Source: Bacillota bacterium
GTDB lineage: Bacteria > Bacillota > Clostridia > Christensenellales > SZUA-584
Assembly (NCBI GenBank): GCA_023412005.1
Contig: JAEYOE010000002.1
Span: 1-64,000, forward strand
Reading direction: 5' to 3'
Length of the DNA: 64,000 nt
Shown: positions 43,887 to 53,937 of the stretch, piece by piece
Layout of the letters: every line of letters starts with the position of its first letter
Numbering within the stretch: the first letter of the stretch is position 1
The notes under the pieces: model-generated
The model's database searches: none
The model's input: the letters and a program-made list of their open reading frames with translations, nothing else
What the model was told of the DNA's origin: nothing
Position numbers and translations under genes: made by a program

Positions 43887-43910
43887 TGCGAGCCTCCTGA
43901 ATTCGTTTAT

Positions 43911-44915
43911 TTAGTCGCTGAGTGCTACTTTTGATACTTCTTCTTTTATACCATTAACGACATCGCCGTTGATAAACCCGGCTGCCTGCCGCAAAGTACT
44001 TAATATCGCCTTGGCGTTGGACGAACCGTGAGCTTTCACGACACCGCCGTTCACTCCCAGCAGCAGCGCGCCGCCGTACTCGGTGTAGTCCATACGCTTT
44101 TTAAACCGCTTGAACGCAGGCATTGCCAGCCCTGCGCCGATCTTGGTGCGCATCGAGCTTTTCAGCTCTTTTGAGAGCATGCTCATCAGCACACCCGCAG
44201 CGCCTTCCAAGAATTTAAGTATCACATTGCCTGTAAAGCCGTCGCAGACAATCACATCATAGTCGCCCGATAACAGATCGCGTCCCTCGGCATTTCCCGC
44301 GAAATGAATGGGCATCTCCTCAAGCAGCTTATAGGCCGCTTTGGTCAGCTCATTGCCCTTTTCGGCTTCCGCACCGTTGTTCACCAGCCCGACACGCGGC
44401 GAATCGATCCCTTCTACCCGGCTCATATAAGCGCTGCCCATCAGTGCAAACTGAGCAAGAAACGACGGCCGGCATTCGGAATTCGCACCGCAGTCAATCA
44501 GCAGCACTTTGCCGGTTTTGCTCGGCAGCAGCGGTGCCAGCGCGGGGCGCTTCACACCGGGCAGCCGCTTCACCAGCAGTGTGGCACCGGCAATGGTTGC
44601 GCCTGTGCTGCCTGCCGTAATGAAAACGCTTCCCTCGCCGTCCTTGAGCAAACGAAGCCCTTTCACCAGCGACGAATCGCCCTTCTGGCGAATCGCTTCC
44701 ACCGGCGGCTCCGCCATATCTATAACTTGAGTCGCATGAACAATATTTATGCGCGACGCGTCAAACTCATATTTCGCGAGTTCTTTTTCAATAACATCAG
44801 ACGGTCCCGTCAGCGTGATATGAAGGCCGCTCATTTCTTTAAGCCCAAGCACGCATCCTTCAACGATGGCCTGCGGCGCGTTGTCTCCTCCCATGGCGTC
44901 AACAATGACTTTCAA
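43911..44915 (-). CDS. plsX: Phosphate acyltransferase PlsX
   Basis: 334 residues, TTG start with GAGGTG upstream. MKVIVDAMGGDNAP at the start and ITAGSTGATIAGATLL near 95 are typical. It makes acyl-phosphate from acyl-ACP for PlsY. Its promoter is at 44948-44976; no FapR-like operator was seen. Confidence 0.96.
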   Translation of the reverse strand: MKVIVDAMGGDNAPQAIVEGCVLGLKEMSGLHITLTGPSDVIEKELAKYEFDASRINIVHATQVIDMAEPPVEAIRQKGDSSLVKGLRLLKDGEGSVFITAGSTGATIAGATLLVKRLPGVKRPALAPLLPSKTGKVLLIDCGANSECRPSFLAQFALMGSAYMSRVEGIDSPRVGLVNNGAEAEKGNELTKAAYKLLEEMPIHFAGNAEGRDLLSGDYDVIVCDGFTGNVILKFLEGAAGVLMSMLSKELKSSMRTKIGAGLAMPAFKRFKKRMDYTEYGGALLLGVNGGVVKAHGSSNAKAILSTLRQAAGFINGDVVNGIKEEVSKVALSD

Positions 44916-44947
44916 GCGAGCACCTCACATCTTCATTTTATATGGGT

Positions 44948-44976
44948 AGTATATAAAAAATACAAAGTCATTGCAA
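44948..44976 (-). promoter_or_regulatory. Promoter of plsX-acpP-rnc-glyA
   Basis: Minus strand TTGCAA, 17 bases, TATACT, about 35 bases before the plsX start. Confidence 0.65.
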
Positions 44977-45046
44977 CATATTTTCTTTTTCAAAAAACAC
45001 ACATCATTGCGGCGCAATATCATCAAAAAAGCCAAAATAGCACGAC

Positions 45047-45077
45047 AAAAAACGGGGCCCGTAAAGCACCCGTTTTT
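45047..45077 (-). terminator. Terminator after rpmF
   Basis: AAAACGGG and CCCGTTTTTT stem on the minus strand. It separates yceD-rpmF from plsX. Confidence 0.82.
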
Positions 45078-45118
45078 AATGCTTATCATGTGACTGCGCT
45101 GGTAACGCAGCAGGCGTA

Positions 45119-45316
45119 TTACTGCGCCTTTTCCTTTTTCTCGGTATCCATGACATGCCGTCCGTTGTAGTATCCGCATGTCGGGCATACCCTGTGCGTC
45201 AGCTTCATTGCGTGGCACTGCGGGCAAGCCGCGATGCCGGGTGCCGTCAGCTTATAGTTAGCCGACTTTCTTGTGTGTTTGCGCTGTTTGGATGTTCTTC
45301 TTTTTGGTACCGCCAT
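45119..45316 (-). CDS. rpmF: 50S ribosomal protein L32
   Basis: 65 residues. MAVPKRRTSKQRKHTRKS start and the zinc site CPQC...CPTCG. Standard neighbour of yceD. The four-cysteine form implies zinc-binding L32. Confidence 0.97.
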   Translation of the reverse strand: MAVPKRRTSKQRKHTRKSANYKLTAPGIAACPQCHAMKLTHRVCPTCGYYNGRHVMDTEKKEKAQ

Positions 45317-45320
45317 TTAT

Positions 45321-45821
45321 CTACACCTCCTCGTCATCGTACAGTTTTGAAAGACCGGCAAACGGATTGTCAGGATCCACATTTGGCCGACAGCCGCATT
45401 CGCCTTCGTTTAAGTCTTTCCCGCAGTGGCTGCAAAGCCCTTTGCAGTCTTCCCGGCATAAGAACCGCGTGGGAAGATTGACCACAACATTGTCTTCGAG
45501 CATCCGGTCAAGCTCTATGGATTCACCTTGGAACTCATACTCGCCTTCTTCCGGCTGCTTTTTATAATACTCGGCAAATTGAAAACCGATCGTATACAAA
45601 AACGGTTGCAGGCATCTCGCGCAGTTCACAGTGGCTTTGGCATCAAATCGCCCTGTGACGATGACGCCTTCGCCGTCGTAGCGGTAGTCCGCCGTAACGT
45701 TGATGCCCTGAGGAAAATCATAGCGTTCTCCAAGGAAATCGATTCCGTCAAACGCGCCGTGATATTCCGATGAATAAAGCTCGCCCTCGTTGAGCATCGC
45801 TTCTCTTAAATCAATATTCAT
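45321..45821 (-). CDS. yceD: YceD/DUF177 protein (rRNA-related)
   Basis: 166 residues. GRFDAKATVNCARCLQPF and FLCREDCKGLCSHCGKDLN show the two cysteine pairs of the DUF177 family, which is thought to act in 23S rRNA accumulation. It is co-transcribed with rpmF after four bases. Promoter at 45859-45887. Confidence 0.92.
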   Translation of the reverse strand: MNIDLREAMLNEGELYSSEYHGAFDGIDFLGERYDFPQGINVTADYRYDGEGVIVTGRFDAKATVNCARCLQPFLYTIGFQFAEYYKKQPEEGEYEFQGESIELDRMLEDNVVVNLPTRFLCREDCKGLCSHCGKDLNEGECGCRPNVDPDNPFAGLSKLYDDEEV

Positions 45822-45858
45822 ACCTTTACCTGCCCCTAGGCAATCGTCAACGAGTAAA

Positions 45859-45887
45859 ATTATATTTGACGACGGCCTTTATGTCAA
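45859..45887 (-). promoter_or_regulatory. Promoter of yceD-rpmF
   Basis: Minus strand TTGACA, 17 bases, TATAAT; an ideal promoter overlapping the end of hemZ. Confidence 0.85.
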
Positions 45888-47348
45888 CTTGTTTTTTTCG
45901 CATTCAAACAATAGTCTCTTGGCATTCGCCATTTCGGCGTGCCGCTCGATATACCCCTTTAAATCCTTCACATTCGCGGCGCGTTCTATACGCGCACCGC
46001 CGTTAAACAGCCGCTTGGAAATGGCACCCGCACCAAAGGCCAGCACGTCGCAAAGCTCTTCCATGTTGTCGATGTTATATAGACACGCGTACCCCTGCCG
46101 CGTGTAGCCCGCGTTTTCAAGGCTGCCCTTCATGTACTTCTGGCGGTACATATAATAGGGGTGGTAACCTGCCGCCTCGAGCATCGTGTGCGCTGTTTCT
46201 AGTGTTTGCGCGGTCTGCGCGTCTGTCGGGAAAGCGCCCATGTTGGCCTCCGCGAACTTGGATGCGCGCTTCACAGCCAGCGTATGCACCGTGATGTTCT
46301 GAGGATTCAGCGCGATCACCTGCGCCAGCGACTGCGCGGTGTGTGCCTCCGTTTCACCCGGCAGCCCCGCAATCAAATCCACATTGATCGCGTCGAAACC
46401 CGCTTTGACCGCCAGTTCATACGCGCTCAGGAACTCCGCTGACGTGTGCCGCCGCCCGATGCGCTGCAGCGTCTCGTCAAACATCGTTTGCGCGTTCACG
46501 CTGAGCCGCCGCGCGCCCGATGCTTTGATCAGTGCCAGTTTTTCAGCCGTGATGGTGTCGGGCCGGCCTGCCTCTACAGTGAATTCATCCGCACCGCGGG
46601 CCAGCTGTGACGCACGAGCCAGCACCTTTTCAAGGCTATGCAGCGACAACGCGGTGGGTGTGCCGCCGCCCACGTACAGCGCGCGTACGCGCCTGCCGCC
46701 TATGATTTCCTCCGCGCATGAAAGCTCGTGAAGCAGTGCGCGCACATACTGTTCTTCCGCGTCCTTGAACACATCCGGCGTGTACGACGCGAACGAGCAG
46801 TACGCGCAGCGCGTCACGCAAAACGGTATGCCGATGTAAACATCAATGTCGTCGCGCTTGGGGAAAAGCCCGCTTTGCGCGTCCACAATGGCCTTGGCGA
46901 GCGTGTATTTTTGCGGTGAAACATCAAAGGTGTTTAAGAAAAGCGATTTCGCAGCGCCCGTACCCAGCAGCGCTTCGCTGTCTCTCAGCAGCTTGGTGGG
47001 CCGAATGCCCGTGAGCGACCCCCACGGCAGCGGCGTGCGAAAATGCTTAAGCAGCGCCCGGTATACGCTGATTTTTGAGGCGCGCTTGGCCTCACGCTTC
47101 GTCTCAAGGCTGCCCTGAGGCACTGGAGCTGAAAATGCGCTCTCCGACATAAGTACACCGTCTGTAAAAAAACGCGCCGTGCTCGTCATCATACCGCCGC
47201 TTTGTTCGAGCGTATGCAGCACCACGCTGTCCTCGGCTTTAGCCTCGGGCAATTCAAGCAGCTCAATGCGCCGTGTGTCGATAAAAAGCCGCACCGCTTC
47301 GCAAATATCGTTGAAATATCCGGGGTGTGTGGTGTAAAGTGCCGTCAT
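45879..47348 (-). CDS. hemZ: HemZ-type oxygen-independent coproporphyrinogen dehydrogenase-like radical SAM protein
   Basis: 489 residues. A ~150-residue N-terminal extension ends with SLTGIRPTKLL; the radical SAM cluster is CVTRCAYC near 180, then YVGGGTPTAL, DLIAGLPGE and the HemN-type C-terminal region with YYMYRQKYM. HemZ may act in haem synthesis; Clostridial HemZ may lack that activity. It overlaps the upstream MBL gene by four bases. Confidence 0.9.
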   Translation of the reverse strand: MTALYTTHPGYFNDICEAVRLFIDTRRIELLELPEAKAEDSVVLHTLEQSGGMMTSTARFFTDGVLMSESAFSAPVPQGSLETKREAKRASKISVYRALLKHFRTPLPWGSLTGIRPTKLLRDSEALLGTGAAKSLFLNTFDVSPQKYTLAKAIVDAQSGLFPKRDDIDVYIGIPFCVTRCAYCSFASYTPDVFKDAEEQYVRALLHELSCAEEIIGGRRVRALYVGGGTPTALSLHSLEKVLARASQLARGADEFTVEAGRPDTITAEKLALIKASGARRLSVNAQTMFDETLQRIGRRHTSAEFLSAYELAVKAGFDAINVDLIAGLPGETEAHTAQSLAQVIALNPQNITVHTLAVKRASKFAEANMGAFPTDAQTAQTLETAHTMLEAAGYHPYYMYRQKYMKGSLENAGYTRQGYACLYNIDNMEELCDVLAFGAGAISKRLFNGGARIERAANVKDLKGYIERHAEMANAKRLLFECEKNKLT

Positions 47349-47971
47349 TTTTTCAGATACGGATTATTAATAAATTCCGCAAAAAGCGTGGTTTTGATGC
47401 CGTGGCCCGTATACACGGTGTAGTCTTGCTGAAGCCGGCCCAGCACGTCGTGAAGAGAATGTATATACTCATCATGGTCGCTGCCCGGAAAATCCGTGCG
47501 CCCGCAGTACATGTAAAACAGCGTATCGCCCGAGAACATCACATCGTCCGCAAGGTAGCACACGCTGCCGCCCGAATGGCCGGGCGTATGCAGCACCTTC
47601 ACCTCAATATCCGCCGCGGTGATGCTTTCGCCGCCCTCAAATATCACATCCGGCTCCACCGGCTCCACCGAAAAACCCGCCATTACGGCAAGGCTGTCGA
47701 TATTGCTTTGCAGCATCAACGCATCTCGCCTGTGAACGCACACCTTCGCACCTGTTTGCTTTTTCAGCTCAGCCGCCGCGCCGATATGGTCAAAATGCCC
47801 GTGTGTCATTAAAATGTGCGTCACCTCGGTGATGCCGTTATCATCAAGGCGTTGCTTGATGCGCTCATAATCCGCGCCCGGGTCCACCACGAATGCTTTG
47901 CTTGAACCTTCATTGTATACCACAAACGCGTTGGCCATCAGTTCGCCCACCGCCGTTTGAACCACTTTCAT
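47345..47971 (-). CDS. MBL-fold metallohydrolase (glyoxalase II-like)
   Basis: 208 residues. Zinc motif THGHFDHIG near 57, H in LHTPGHSGGS, and D in FSGDTLFY, the classical glyoxalase II-like pattern. Clostridial homologs occur between dtd and hemZ as here; the natural substrate is not known. Confidence 0.9.
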   Translation of the reverse strand: MKVVQTAVGELMANAFVVYNEGSSKAFVVDPGADYERIKQRLDDNGITEVTHILMTHGHFDHIGAAAELKKQTGAKVCVHRRDALMLQSNIDSLAVMAGFSVEPVEPDVIFEGGESITAADIEVKVLHTPGHSGGSVCYLADDVMFSGDTLFYMYCGRTDFPGSDHDEYIHSLHDVLGRLQQDYTVYTGHGIKTTLFAEFINNPYLKK

Positions 47972-47982
47972 CCGTTCCTCCC

Positions 47983-48429
47983 TTAGAACAATCTTTTGCT
48001 GTTTAGCAGTATCGTCACCGGCCCGTCGCCTGTGGATTCCACCTTCATGTCTGCACCGAACTCCCCCGATACCGTTTGCAGCCCCTCCGCTTTGAACGCT
48101 TCAATACACGCCTCATATAAATGCTGAGCATGCGCCGCCTGCGCAGCACCGCCAAAATCAGGCCGGTTTCCTTTGCGCGCGTCTCCCAGCAGTGTAAACT
48201 GCGACACGACCAGCACGCCGGCACCGATATCTTTAACGCTCAGCGACATTTTGCCGTTATCGGGAAAGATTCGAAGATTCGCCGTTTTGCGCACGATGTA
48301 TCCAATGTCGCTCACGTCGTCATACCGTGAAACGCCGAGCAGCACCAGCAGCCCCTTGCCAATCTCGCCGACGATTCTGTTATCCACCCGAACACGCGCG
48401 CCCGATACACGCTCCACCACAGCGATCAT
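47983..48429 (-). CDS. dtd: D-aminoacyl-tRNA deacylase
   Basis: 148 residues. SQFTLLGDARKGNRPDF and GPVTILLNS match the two conserved active-site strands of DTD (SQFTL and NxGP(V/F)T). It removes D-amino acids from mischarged tRNA. Its ATG follows the rel stop codon directly, so translation is probably coupled. Confidence 0.95.
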   Translation of the reverse strand: MIAVVERVSGARVRVDNRIVGEIGKGLLVLLGVSRYDDVSDIGYIVRKTANLRIFPDNGKMSLSVKDIGAGVLVVSQFTLLGDARKGNRPDFGGAAQAAHAQHLYEACIEAFKAEGLQTVSGEFGADMKVESTGDGPVTILLNSKRLF

Positions 48430-50592
48430 TTATTTGTGAATGCGGTAAACATCCCGCACACCCGAAATGCTTTTTAATGATTTGATGATCGCATCGAGCT
48501 GTGATATTTCGGATATCTCAAACCCGAAAACCATATTTGCAACACGGTTTTTGCCCATGCGCGCGTTGACAGCCGTGATGGAAAAGCCCATGCTGAACAG
48601 CTTGTTGCTGACCTCCGCAATCAGGCCCGTGCGATCCTCCGCCGTCACCTGTATTTCCACGTTGTAGCTCGATTTTTCGCTGGTTGACCACTTTACCTCT
48701 ATCATGCGGCCGGATTCAAAATCCTCCGAGGACACATTGGAGCAGTCACTGCGATGCACCGACACGCCACGTCCGCGCGTGATGTACCCCACGATACCAT
48801 CACCCGGCACCGGGTTGCAGCACTTGGCAAACCGCACAACCATATCGTCATAACCCGTTACGATAATACCGCTTGTAATGCCAAGCCGTGCACTGCGCGT
48901 CTGCGTCACCGGCTTTTCAAACGCCGGTTTATTTTCCTTGCGATATTCCTCAATCAGCTTATGGAGTATCTGTCCCGTCGTAATGCCGCCGTACCCCACT
49001 GCCGAATAAATATCCTCAGGGTTTTGCAGCGTATACTTCTTGTAGATATCCTTGAGCCATTCGACCTTGAACAGCGATTTTAAGTCGTAACCGCGCCGCC
49101 TCGCTTCCTTTTCCAGCATATCGCGGCCCTTAACGATGTTTTCTTCTTTGTATTCTTTCCTCAGCCAGTTTTTTATTTTGCTCTTGGCCTGAGATGTCTT
49201 GACGATTTTGAGCCAGTCACGAGACGGCCCCTTTGACGCTGCCGACGTGATGATCTCAACGATATCCCCCGATTGCATCTGGTAAGACAACGGCACGATT
49301 TTGCCGTTGATTTTGGCCCCTGTGCACTTGTTGCCGATTTCGCTATGAATGCCATACGCAAAATCGAGCGGGGTTGAGCCTTGGGTGAATTCCTTGACAT
49401 CGCCCTTTGGCGTAAACACATACACCTTATCGGAAAAGAAATCGATCTTCAGCGTTTCCATGAACTCCCGTGAGTCCTTGGTGTCCGTCTGCCATTCGAG
49501 CAGTTCTCGCAGCCACACGAGCTTTTTGTCCATCTCGCTATGTGCCGTTCCTTCTTTATACTGCCAATGCGCGGCAATGCCGTATTCGGCCGTGGAATGC
49601 ATCTCCTTGGTGCGAATCTGCACCTCAAAGGGCCGCCCGTCGCGCCCGAGCACGGTGGTATGAATCGACTGGTACATGTTCTGCTTGGGCACCGCAATAT
49701 AGTCTTTAAACCGCCCGGGTATCGGCTTCCAAACGGTATGAACCGTACCGAGCACCGCGTAGCAGTCGCGCACGGTTTCCACCACAATGCGCACGGCAAT
49801 CAGATCATACACTTCCTCAAAAGCCTTGTGCTTTTTGTGAATCTTCGTGTAGATGCTGTAAATATGCTTGGGACGCCCCTCAATTTCAGCGTTCACCTTG
49901 ATTTTCTTCAGATGTGCCTTAATCTCTTCAACCACGGCGTTGATGTACTCCCGCCGTTCCGCACGCGTATCCGTAAGCTTGGCTGCAATTTCATAATAAG
50001 CCTTCTCATCCAGATACTTTAAAGACAGATCCTCAAGCTCCCACTTGATCGCGTTGATACCGAGACGGTGGGCCAGCGGCGCGAATATCTCCAGTGTCTC
50101 CTTCGATTTCTCAATGCGTTTTTCTTCGCTTTGGTATTTGAGCGTTCGCATGTTGTGCAGCCTGTCAGCGAGCTTCACGAGAATCACGCGGATATCACTC
50201 GCCATGGCGAGAAACATTTTCCTTAAATACTCCGCCTGATGCTCTTCCTTCGAGGAGAAATTAACCTTGCCAACCTTGGTCACGCCGTCCACAATCTGTG
50301 CCGTTTCGCTGCCGAACTTCTCACTGATCACCTCAAGTGTCACATCGGTATCTTCCACGATGTCGTGAAACAGCCCTGCCACCACAGTCGACATATCAAG
50401 CCCCAAATCGACCAGTATTCCGGCCACCTCATACGGATGCATAAAAAAAGGCTCGCCCGACAGACGCATCTGCCCCTCGTGCGCTTTTTCCGCATACGCA
50501 AAGGCTCTCTCAAAAAAAGCCTGATCTTCTTTAGAGTAATTTTCTTTGACTTTTTCGATCAGCGATTTATGGCCTCTGCTTTTATCATCCAT
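48430..50592 (-). CDS. rel: Bifunctional (p)ppGpp synthetase/hydrolase Rel
   Basis: 720 residues. N-terminal HD hydrolase with the FHDIVEDTD motif (near 75) and RLHNMRTLKY; synthetase domain with YQSIHTTVLG; TGS domain (~395-455) with TPLDFAYGIHSEIG; and a C-terminal ACT domain (~645-715) after RFAKCCNPVPGD. It makes and degrades the alarmone (p)ppGpp. Overlaps recJ by eight bases; the run recJ-rel-dtd is conserved. Confidence 0.97.
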   Translation of the reverse strand: MDDKSRGHKSLIEKVKENYSKEDQAFFERAFAYAEKAHEGQMRLSGEPFFMHPYEVAGILVDLGLDMSTVVAGLFHDIVEDTDVTLEVISEKFGSETAQIVDGVTKVGKVNFSSKEEHQAEYLRKMFLAMASDIRVILVKLADRLHNMRTLKYQSEEKRIEKSKETLEIFAPLAHRLGINAIKWELEDLSLKYLDEKAYYEIAAKLTDTRAERREYINAVVEEIKAHLKKIKVNAEIEGRPKHIYSIYTKIHKKHKAFEEVYDLIAVRIVVETVRDCYAVLGTVHTVWKPIPGRFKDYIAVPKQNMYQSIHTTVLGRDGRPFEVQIRTKEMHSTAEYGIAAHWQYKEGTAHSEMDKKLVWLRELLEWQTDTKDSREFMETLKIDFFSDKVYVFTPKGDVKEFTQGSTPLDFAYGIHSEIGNKCTGAKINGKIVPLSYQMQSGDIVEIITSAASKGPSRDWLKIVKTSQAKSKIKNWLRKEYKEENIVKGRDMLEKEARRRGYDLKSLFKVEWLKDIYKKYTLQNPEDIYSAVGYGGITTGQILHKLIEEYRKENKPAFEKPVTQTRSARLGITSGIIVTGYDDMVVRFAKCCNPVPGDGIVGYITRGRGVSVHRSDCSNVSSEDFESGRMIEVKWSTSEKSSYNVEIQVTAEDRTGLIAEVSNKLFSMGFSITAVNARMGKNRVANMVFGFEISEISQLDAIIKSLKSISGVRDVYRIHK

Positions 50593-52933
50593 TCAATAAA
50601 TCCTCAAAGTTTGCATAACAGCGGCTCTGTCTTAATTCTTTACGCGGCTGTCCTACATTTAATGCCAGTATTCTACCACTTTTGTCGAGCGTGAGCAACC
50701 CAAGCTCGTCAAGCACGCGCACCGCAAAAGCGGCCTGATCATAAGTCAGCAGCAGCTTGCGGGCAATCTCATTAACCGTACGCGGGCGTTTGAGCATGCT
50801 CCCGAGCGAGCTGTAAACGCCAAGTAGCTTGCCGCGCCCGAGAAAAACGTCTGCCGCGTGGCTGCGATAGGCTTTACGCATATCAGCGTCGAAAAGGGAG
50901 GTTTGTGAATGCACGCCGGCATAAAGCAGCCGTGTATGCCCCGCTGCGGGGCCGCATGCAATGCAATTATCCGGCGCAAACGATTGATGATCCCACAGTA
51001 TCAGCCGTCCCTGCGCCATCGCCGCCTTGACGGGGGGTATCACAGCAATACGCTTGAGTGCGGGGACCGTGCGGACACACACGCACAGCCCGAAGAGGCT
51101 TTGCGCTTGCAGCGCCGAGAATTGCGCCGTGAACACAGCTTCATCCTGCATGATGCCGTTTAACTCGCCGATTGCCGATACCTCATCTAAAAATCCGTTT
51201 GACAGACTCTGCGCATTGGCAGTGAGAAAGCTTTTCATCAGCGCATCGTCCTGATGAAAGACAATATCGCGTACAATGAGCTGCGGACGGTTTGTCATGC
51301 CGTCGATTCCGGGTTCGCACAGAAAATCCGCGTGTCCGGGTATCAGCGCATGCGCATCCTTATAGTAAAACGCAACGGCATCAATGGGTTTGCCGCCCTG
51401 TTCAATCACCATTTTCAAATGCGGCTGTTCGTTCTTGCCCACAAAGCGCGATGATTTTATAGCGCCGTTTATGATCGCAACGGCGGGCTTATCATTGCTC
51501 TGCCCGAACGGCTCCAGCCTCTTTATGTCATCCGCAAGCTCACGCGTGATGTCTTTCGTGTTCAGCGCCATATCATACGGCTTTTGCCGCACAAAGGCGC
51601 TGTCGTCATAGTGCTCTACGATGTGTGCGCACACATCGCGCCGCAGATCATCTAAGATTTCGGGCGCTATGGTGAGACCCGCCGCCTGCGAATGGCCCCC
51701 GAACTTATCGTATCGGTCGGCATAAACGCTGAGCACCTCGTAAATGTTGATGCCTTCAATGCTGCGCGCCGACCCGATTAAGCGATCGTCACCGCCGAAC
51801 AGCACGCACGGGCGCGTGTACTTCTCCGCTATCTTGGCAGCGGCGATGCCGATCACCCCCGCGTTCCAGCCGCTTTGAGCAAGCAGTATCGCGGGGTCGC
51901 TGTGATAGCTGAAGCTGTCAATCATCGTCTCTGCGTCGGCCAGAATATCCTCCACGTCCTTTTTTCGTGCGTCGTTAAGCGCGCAAAGGCGCTGTGCCTT
52001 GAGGCTCAGCTCGGTACCGGGTTGTGTGCTTTTGAGTATGTCGATCGCGGCCTCGGCGGTATCCATGCGCCCTGCCGCGTTGATGCGCGGCCCAAGACCG
52101 AAGCTGATGTTGTAAGACGAGACCTCCGCAAGCGTGATGCCCGAAGCCTCCGCCAGTGCCTCGATGCCAGCCGACGGATTTTTGCGCATTTTATCCAGCC
52201 CCATGTGCGCAATCACGCGGTTTTCGCCGAGCAGCGGCACAATATCGGTAATGGTGCCGATGGCAATCAGGTCGATATAGCGCATGGCTTCAGCCAACGA
52301 CGACAGTGCGTGGATCAGCTTAAACGCCACACCGCAGCCTGCGAGGTTGGCATCCGGATATATGCTTCCGCTCCGCTTTGCGTTGATGATATACGGCGTG
52401 TCCGGCAGCTCAGGGCCGCATTCGTGGTGGTCGGTGATGATCACGTCCATCCCAAGGCTTCGGGCCAGCTGTGTTTCTTCTCGATTTGTGATGCCGCAAT
52501 CCACCGTGATGATCAACGTGCTCCCCGTTTCGGCCATCTGCTTAACCGCTGCCTCATTGAGGCCGTAGCCTTCTTTATGACGGTTCGGCGTTTGAATGGT
52601 GACATCAGCGCCTATGCTCTTCAGATGAAGGTACAGCGCACTGCCCCCCGTGGTGCCGTCCGCATCGTAATCACAATACACCGTTATTTTCTCGGAGGCT
52701 TCAACGGCTGTTTTGATTCGCTGAACCGCTTCGCCCATATCGGGCAGCAGCAGCGGGTCGTGAAACTGTTCCGGCCCGGGGTGTAAGAAACGCTTGGCAA
52801 GCTCCGGCGTATCTATGCCCCGGCGGCACAACAAAGCCGCCACCGGCTCACATAAGCCGGTGGCCGCCTGAACAGCCGCTGTTTTCTCACGTGTGCATTC
52901 GGTAAGCGCCAAACGCTCAATATAGCTTTGCAC
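50585..52933 (-). CDS. recJ: Single-strand exonuclease RecJ
   Basis: 782 residues. DHH-family motifs YCDYDADGTTGG, VDCGITN and DHHECG, then the DHHA1 domain GGHSQAAGL. A long C-terminal part (~550-780) ends with a winged-helix-like region. It degrades 5' ends in recombinational repair. It begins the recJ-rel-dtd-MBL-hemZ run. Confidence 0.95.
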   Translation of the reverse strand: MQSYIERLALTECTREKTAAVQAATGLCEPVAALLCRRGIDTPELAKRFLHPGPEQFHDPLLLPDMGEAVQRIKTAVEASEKITVYCDYDADGTTGGSALYLHLKSIGADVTIQTPNRHKEGYGLNEAAVKQMAETGSTLIITVDCGITNREETQLARSLGMDVIITDHHECGPELPDTPYIINAKRSGSIYPDANLAGCGVAFKLIHALSSLAEAMRYIDLIAIGTITDIVPLLGENRVIAHMGLDKMRKNPSAGIEALAEASGITLAEVSSYNISFGLGPRINAAGRMDTAEAAIDILKSTQPGTELSLKAQRLCALNDARKKDVEDILADAETMIDSFSYHSDPAILLAQSGWNAGVIGIAAAKIAEKYTRPCVLFGGDDRLIGSARSIEGINIYEVLSVYADRYDKFGGHSQAAGLTIAPEILDDLRRDVCAHIVEHYDDSAFVRQKPYDMALNTKDITRELADDIKRLEPFGQSNDKPAVAIINGAIKSSRFVGKNEQPHLKMVIEQGGKPIDAVAFYYKDAHALIPGHADFLCEPGIDGMTNRPQLIVRDIVFHQDDALMKSFLTANAQSLSNGFLDEVSAIGELNGIMQDEAVFTAQFSALQAQSLFGLCVCVRTVPALKRIAVIPPVKAAMAQGRLILWDHQSFAPDNCIACGPAAGHTRLLYAGVHSQTSLFDADMRKAYRSHAADVFLGRGKLLGVYSSLGSMLKRPRTVNEIARKLLLTYDQAAFAVRVLDELGLLTLDKSGRILALNVGQPRKELRQSRCYANFEDLLNG

Positions 52934-52958
52934 CGCGTCTCACTTTCTGTTAATACCG

Positions 52959-52990
52959 AAAAGCCTCTCCCTTTTGAGGAAAGGCTTTTG
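52959..52990 (-). terminator. Terminator after secF
   Basis: AAAAGCCT and AGGCTTTT stem, reading minus; ends secD-secF. Confidence 0.85.
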
Positions 52991-53005
52991 TGTGTCTTTG
53001 CATTT

Positions 53006-53935
53006 CTATTTCGTTTTCTTCTGCGCGGGCTTTTTCGCAGCCGTTGTCTTTGTGCTGTGGCGACGGTCTCTTGCTTCCAGCAGCCATGTCCAAACCGGGC
53101 TCGCGATGAATATCGACGAGTAGGTACCCGATATTAAACCGACGATGATGGGCAGCGAGAATTCCTTGATAGACGGCACACCAAACAGGTAAACCGCGAG
53201 TATCGTGATCAACGTTGTCAACGAGGTGTTGATCGTTCTCGGCAACGTCTCCGTGATGCTTAAATCCACCACCTGGTGGCGTGGTTTGGTTTTGCCGAAT
53301 TTCTTATTGTTCTCTCTGATTCTGTCGAACACCACGATGGTATCGTTGATTGAGTAACCCACAATGGTGAGGCACGCCGCGATAAACGAGCTGTTGATCT
53401 GCATCCGTGTGATGCACACAAACGCCGTCATGATCAGCACGTCGTGAACGAGTGCAAGCACCGCCGCGATACCCGACAACAGATTAAACCGTACCCAGAT
53501 GTAAAGGAGCATGAGGCCCGATGCGATAAGCACCGACAGAAACGCGTTTTGAATGATGTCGTTTGTGGTCGCGCCGCCAACATGTTCAATCTGGCCGCTG
53601 TCCGCATTCGGATATGTTTCCTTCAATGTTTTAACGATGGCTTCACGTACCGCTGCGTCGTCTGTGTCTTCCGACATTTCTTGCATGCGGATGACCGCCT
53701 GTGTATCGCCGCTGCGCAGCACCTGTGCCGTCGCGGGGTCGATATTGTTGGCCTGCAGCGCCGCATTCACGGTTTGCGTATCAAATGACTCACCGAGCTC
53801 CACAGTTAATATGCTGCCGCCCGTAAAGTCGATACCGAGGTTAAGCCCGCCGGAAAACAACCCGATGACAATCGCGACAACGATAATCGCGCACGAAATG
53901 AGTATGCATACCTTTGCTTTATTCATAAACTGCAT
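53006..53935 (-). CDS. secF: Protein translocase subunit SecF
   Basis: 309 residues from ATG 53935, preceded by GGAGG. Six membrane helices; the periplasmic loop (~38-135) follows GGLNLGIDFTGG. GYSINDTIVVFDRIREN is the signature. Works with SecD to pull secreted proteins using the proton motive force. Follows secD after two bases. Confidence 0.96.
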   Translation of the reverse strand: MQFMNKAKVCILISCAIIVVAIVIGLFSGGLNLGIDFTGGSILTVELGESFDTQTVNAALQANNIDPATAQVLRSGDTQAVIRMQEMSEDTDDAAVREAIVKTLKETYPNADSGQIEHVGGATTNDIIQNAFLSVLIASGLMLLYIWVRFNLLSGIAAVLALVHDVLIMTAFVCITRMQINSSFIAACLTIVGYSINDTIVVFDRIRENNKKFGKTKPRHQVVDLSITETLPRTINTSLTTLITILAVYLFGVPSIKEFSLPIIVGLISGTYSSIFIASPVWTWLLEARDRRHSTKTTAAKKPAQKKTK

Positions 53936-53937
53936 GC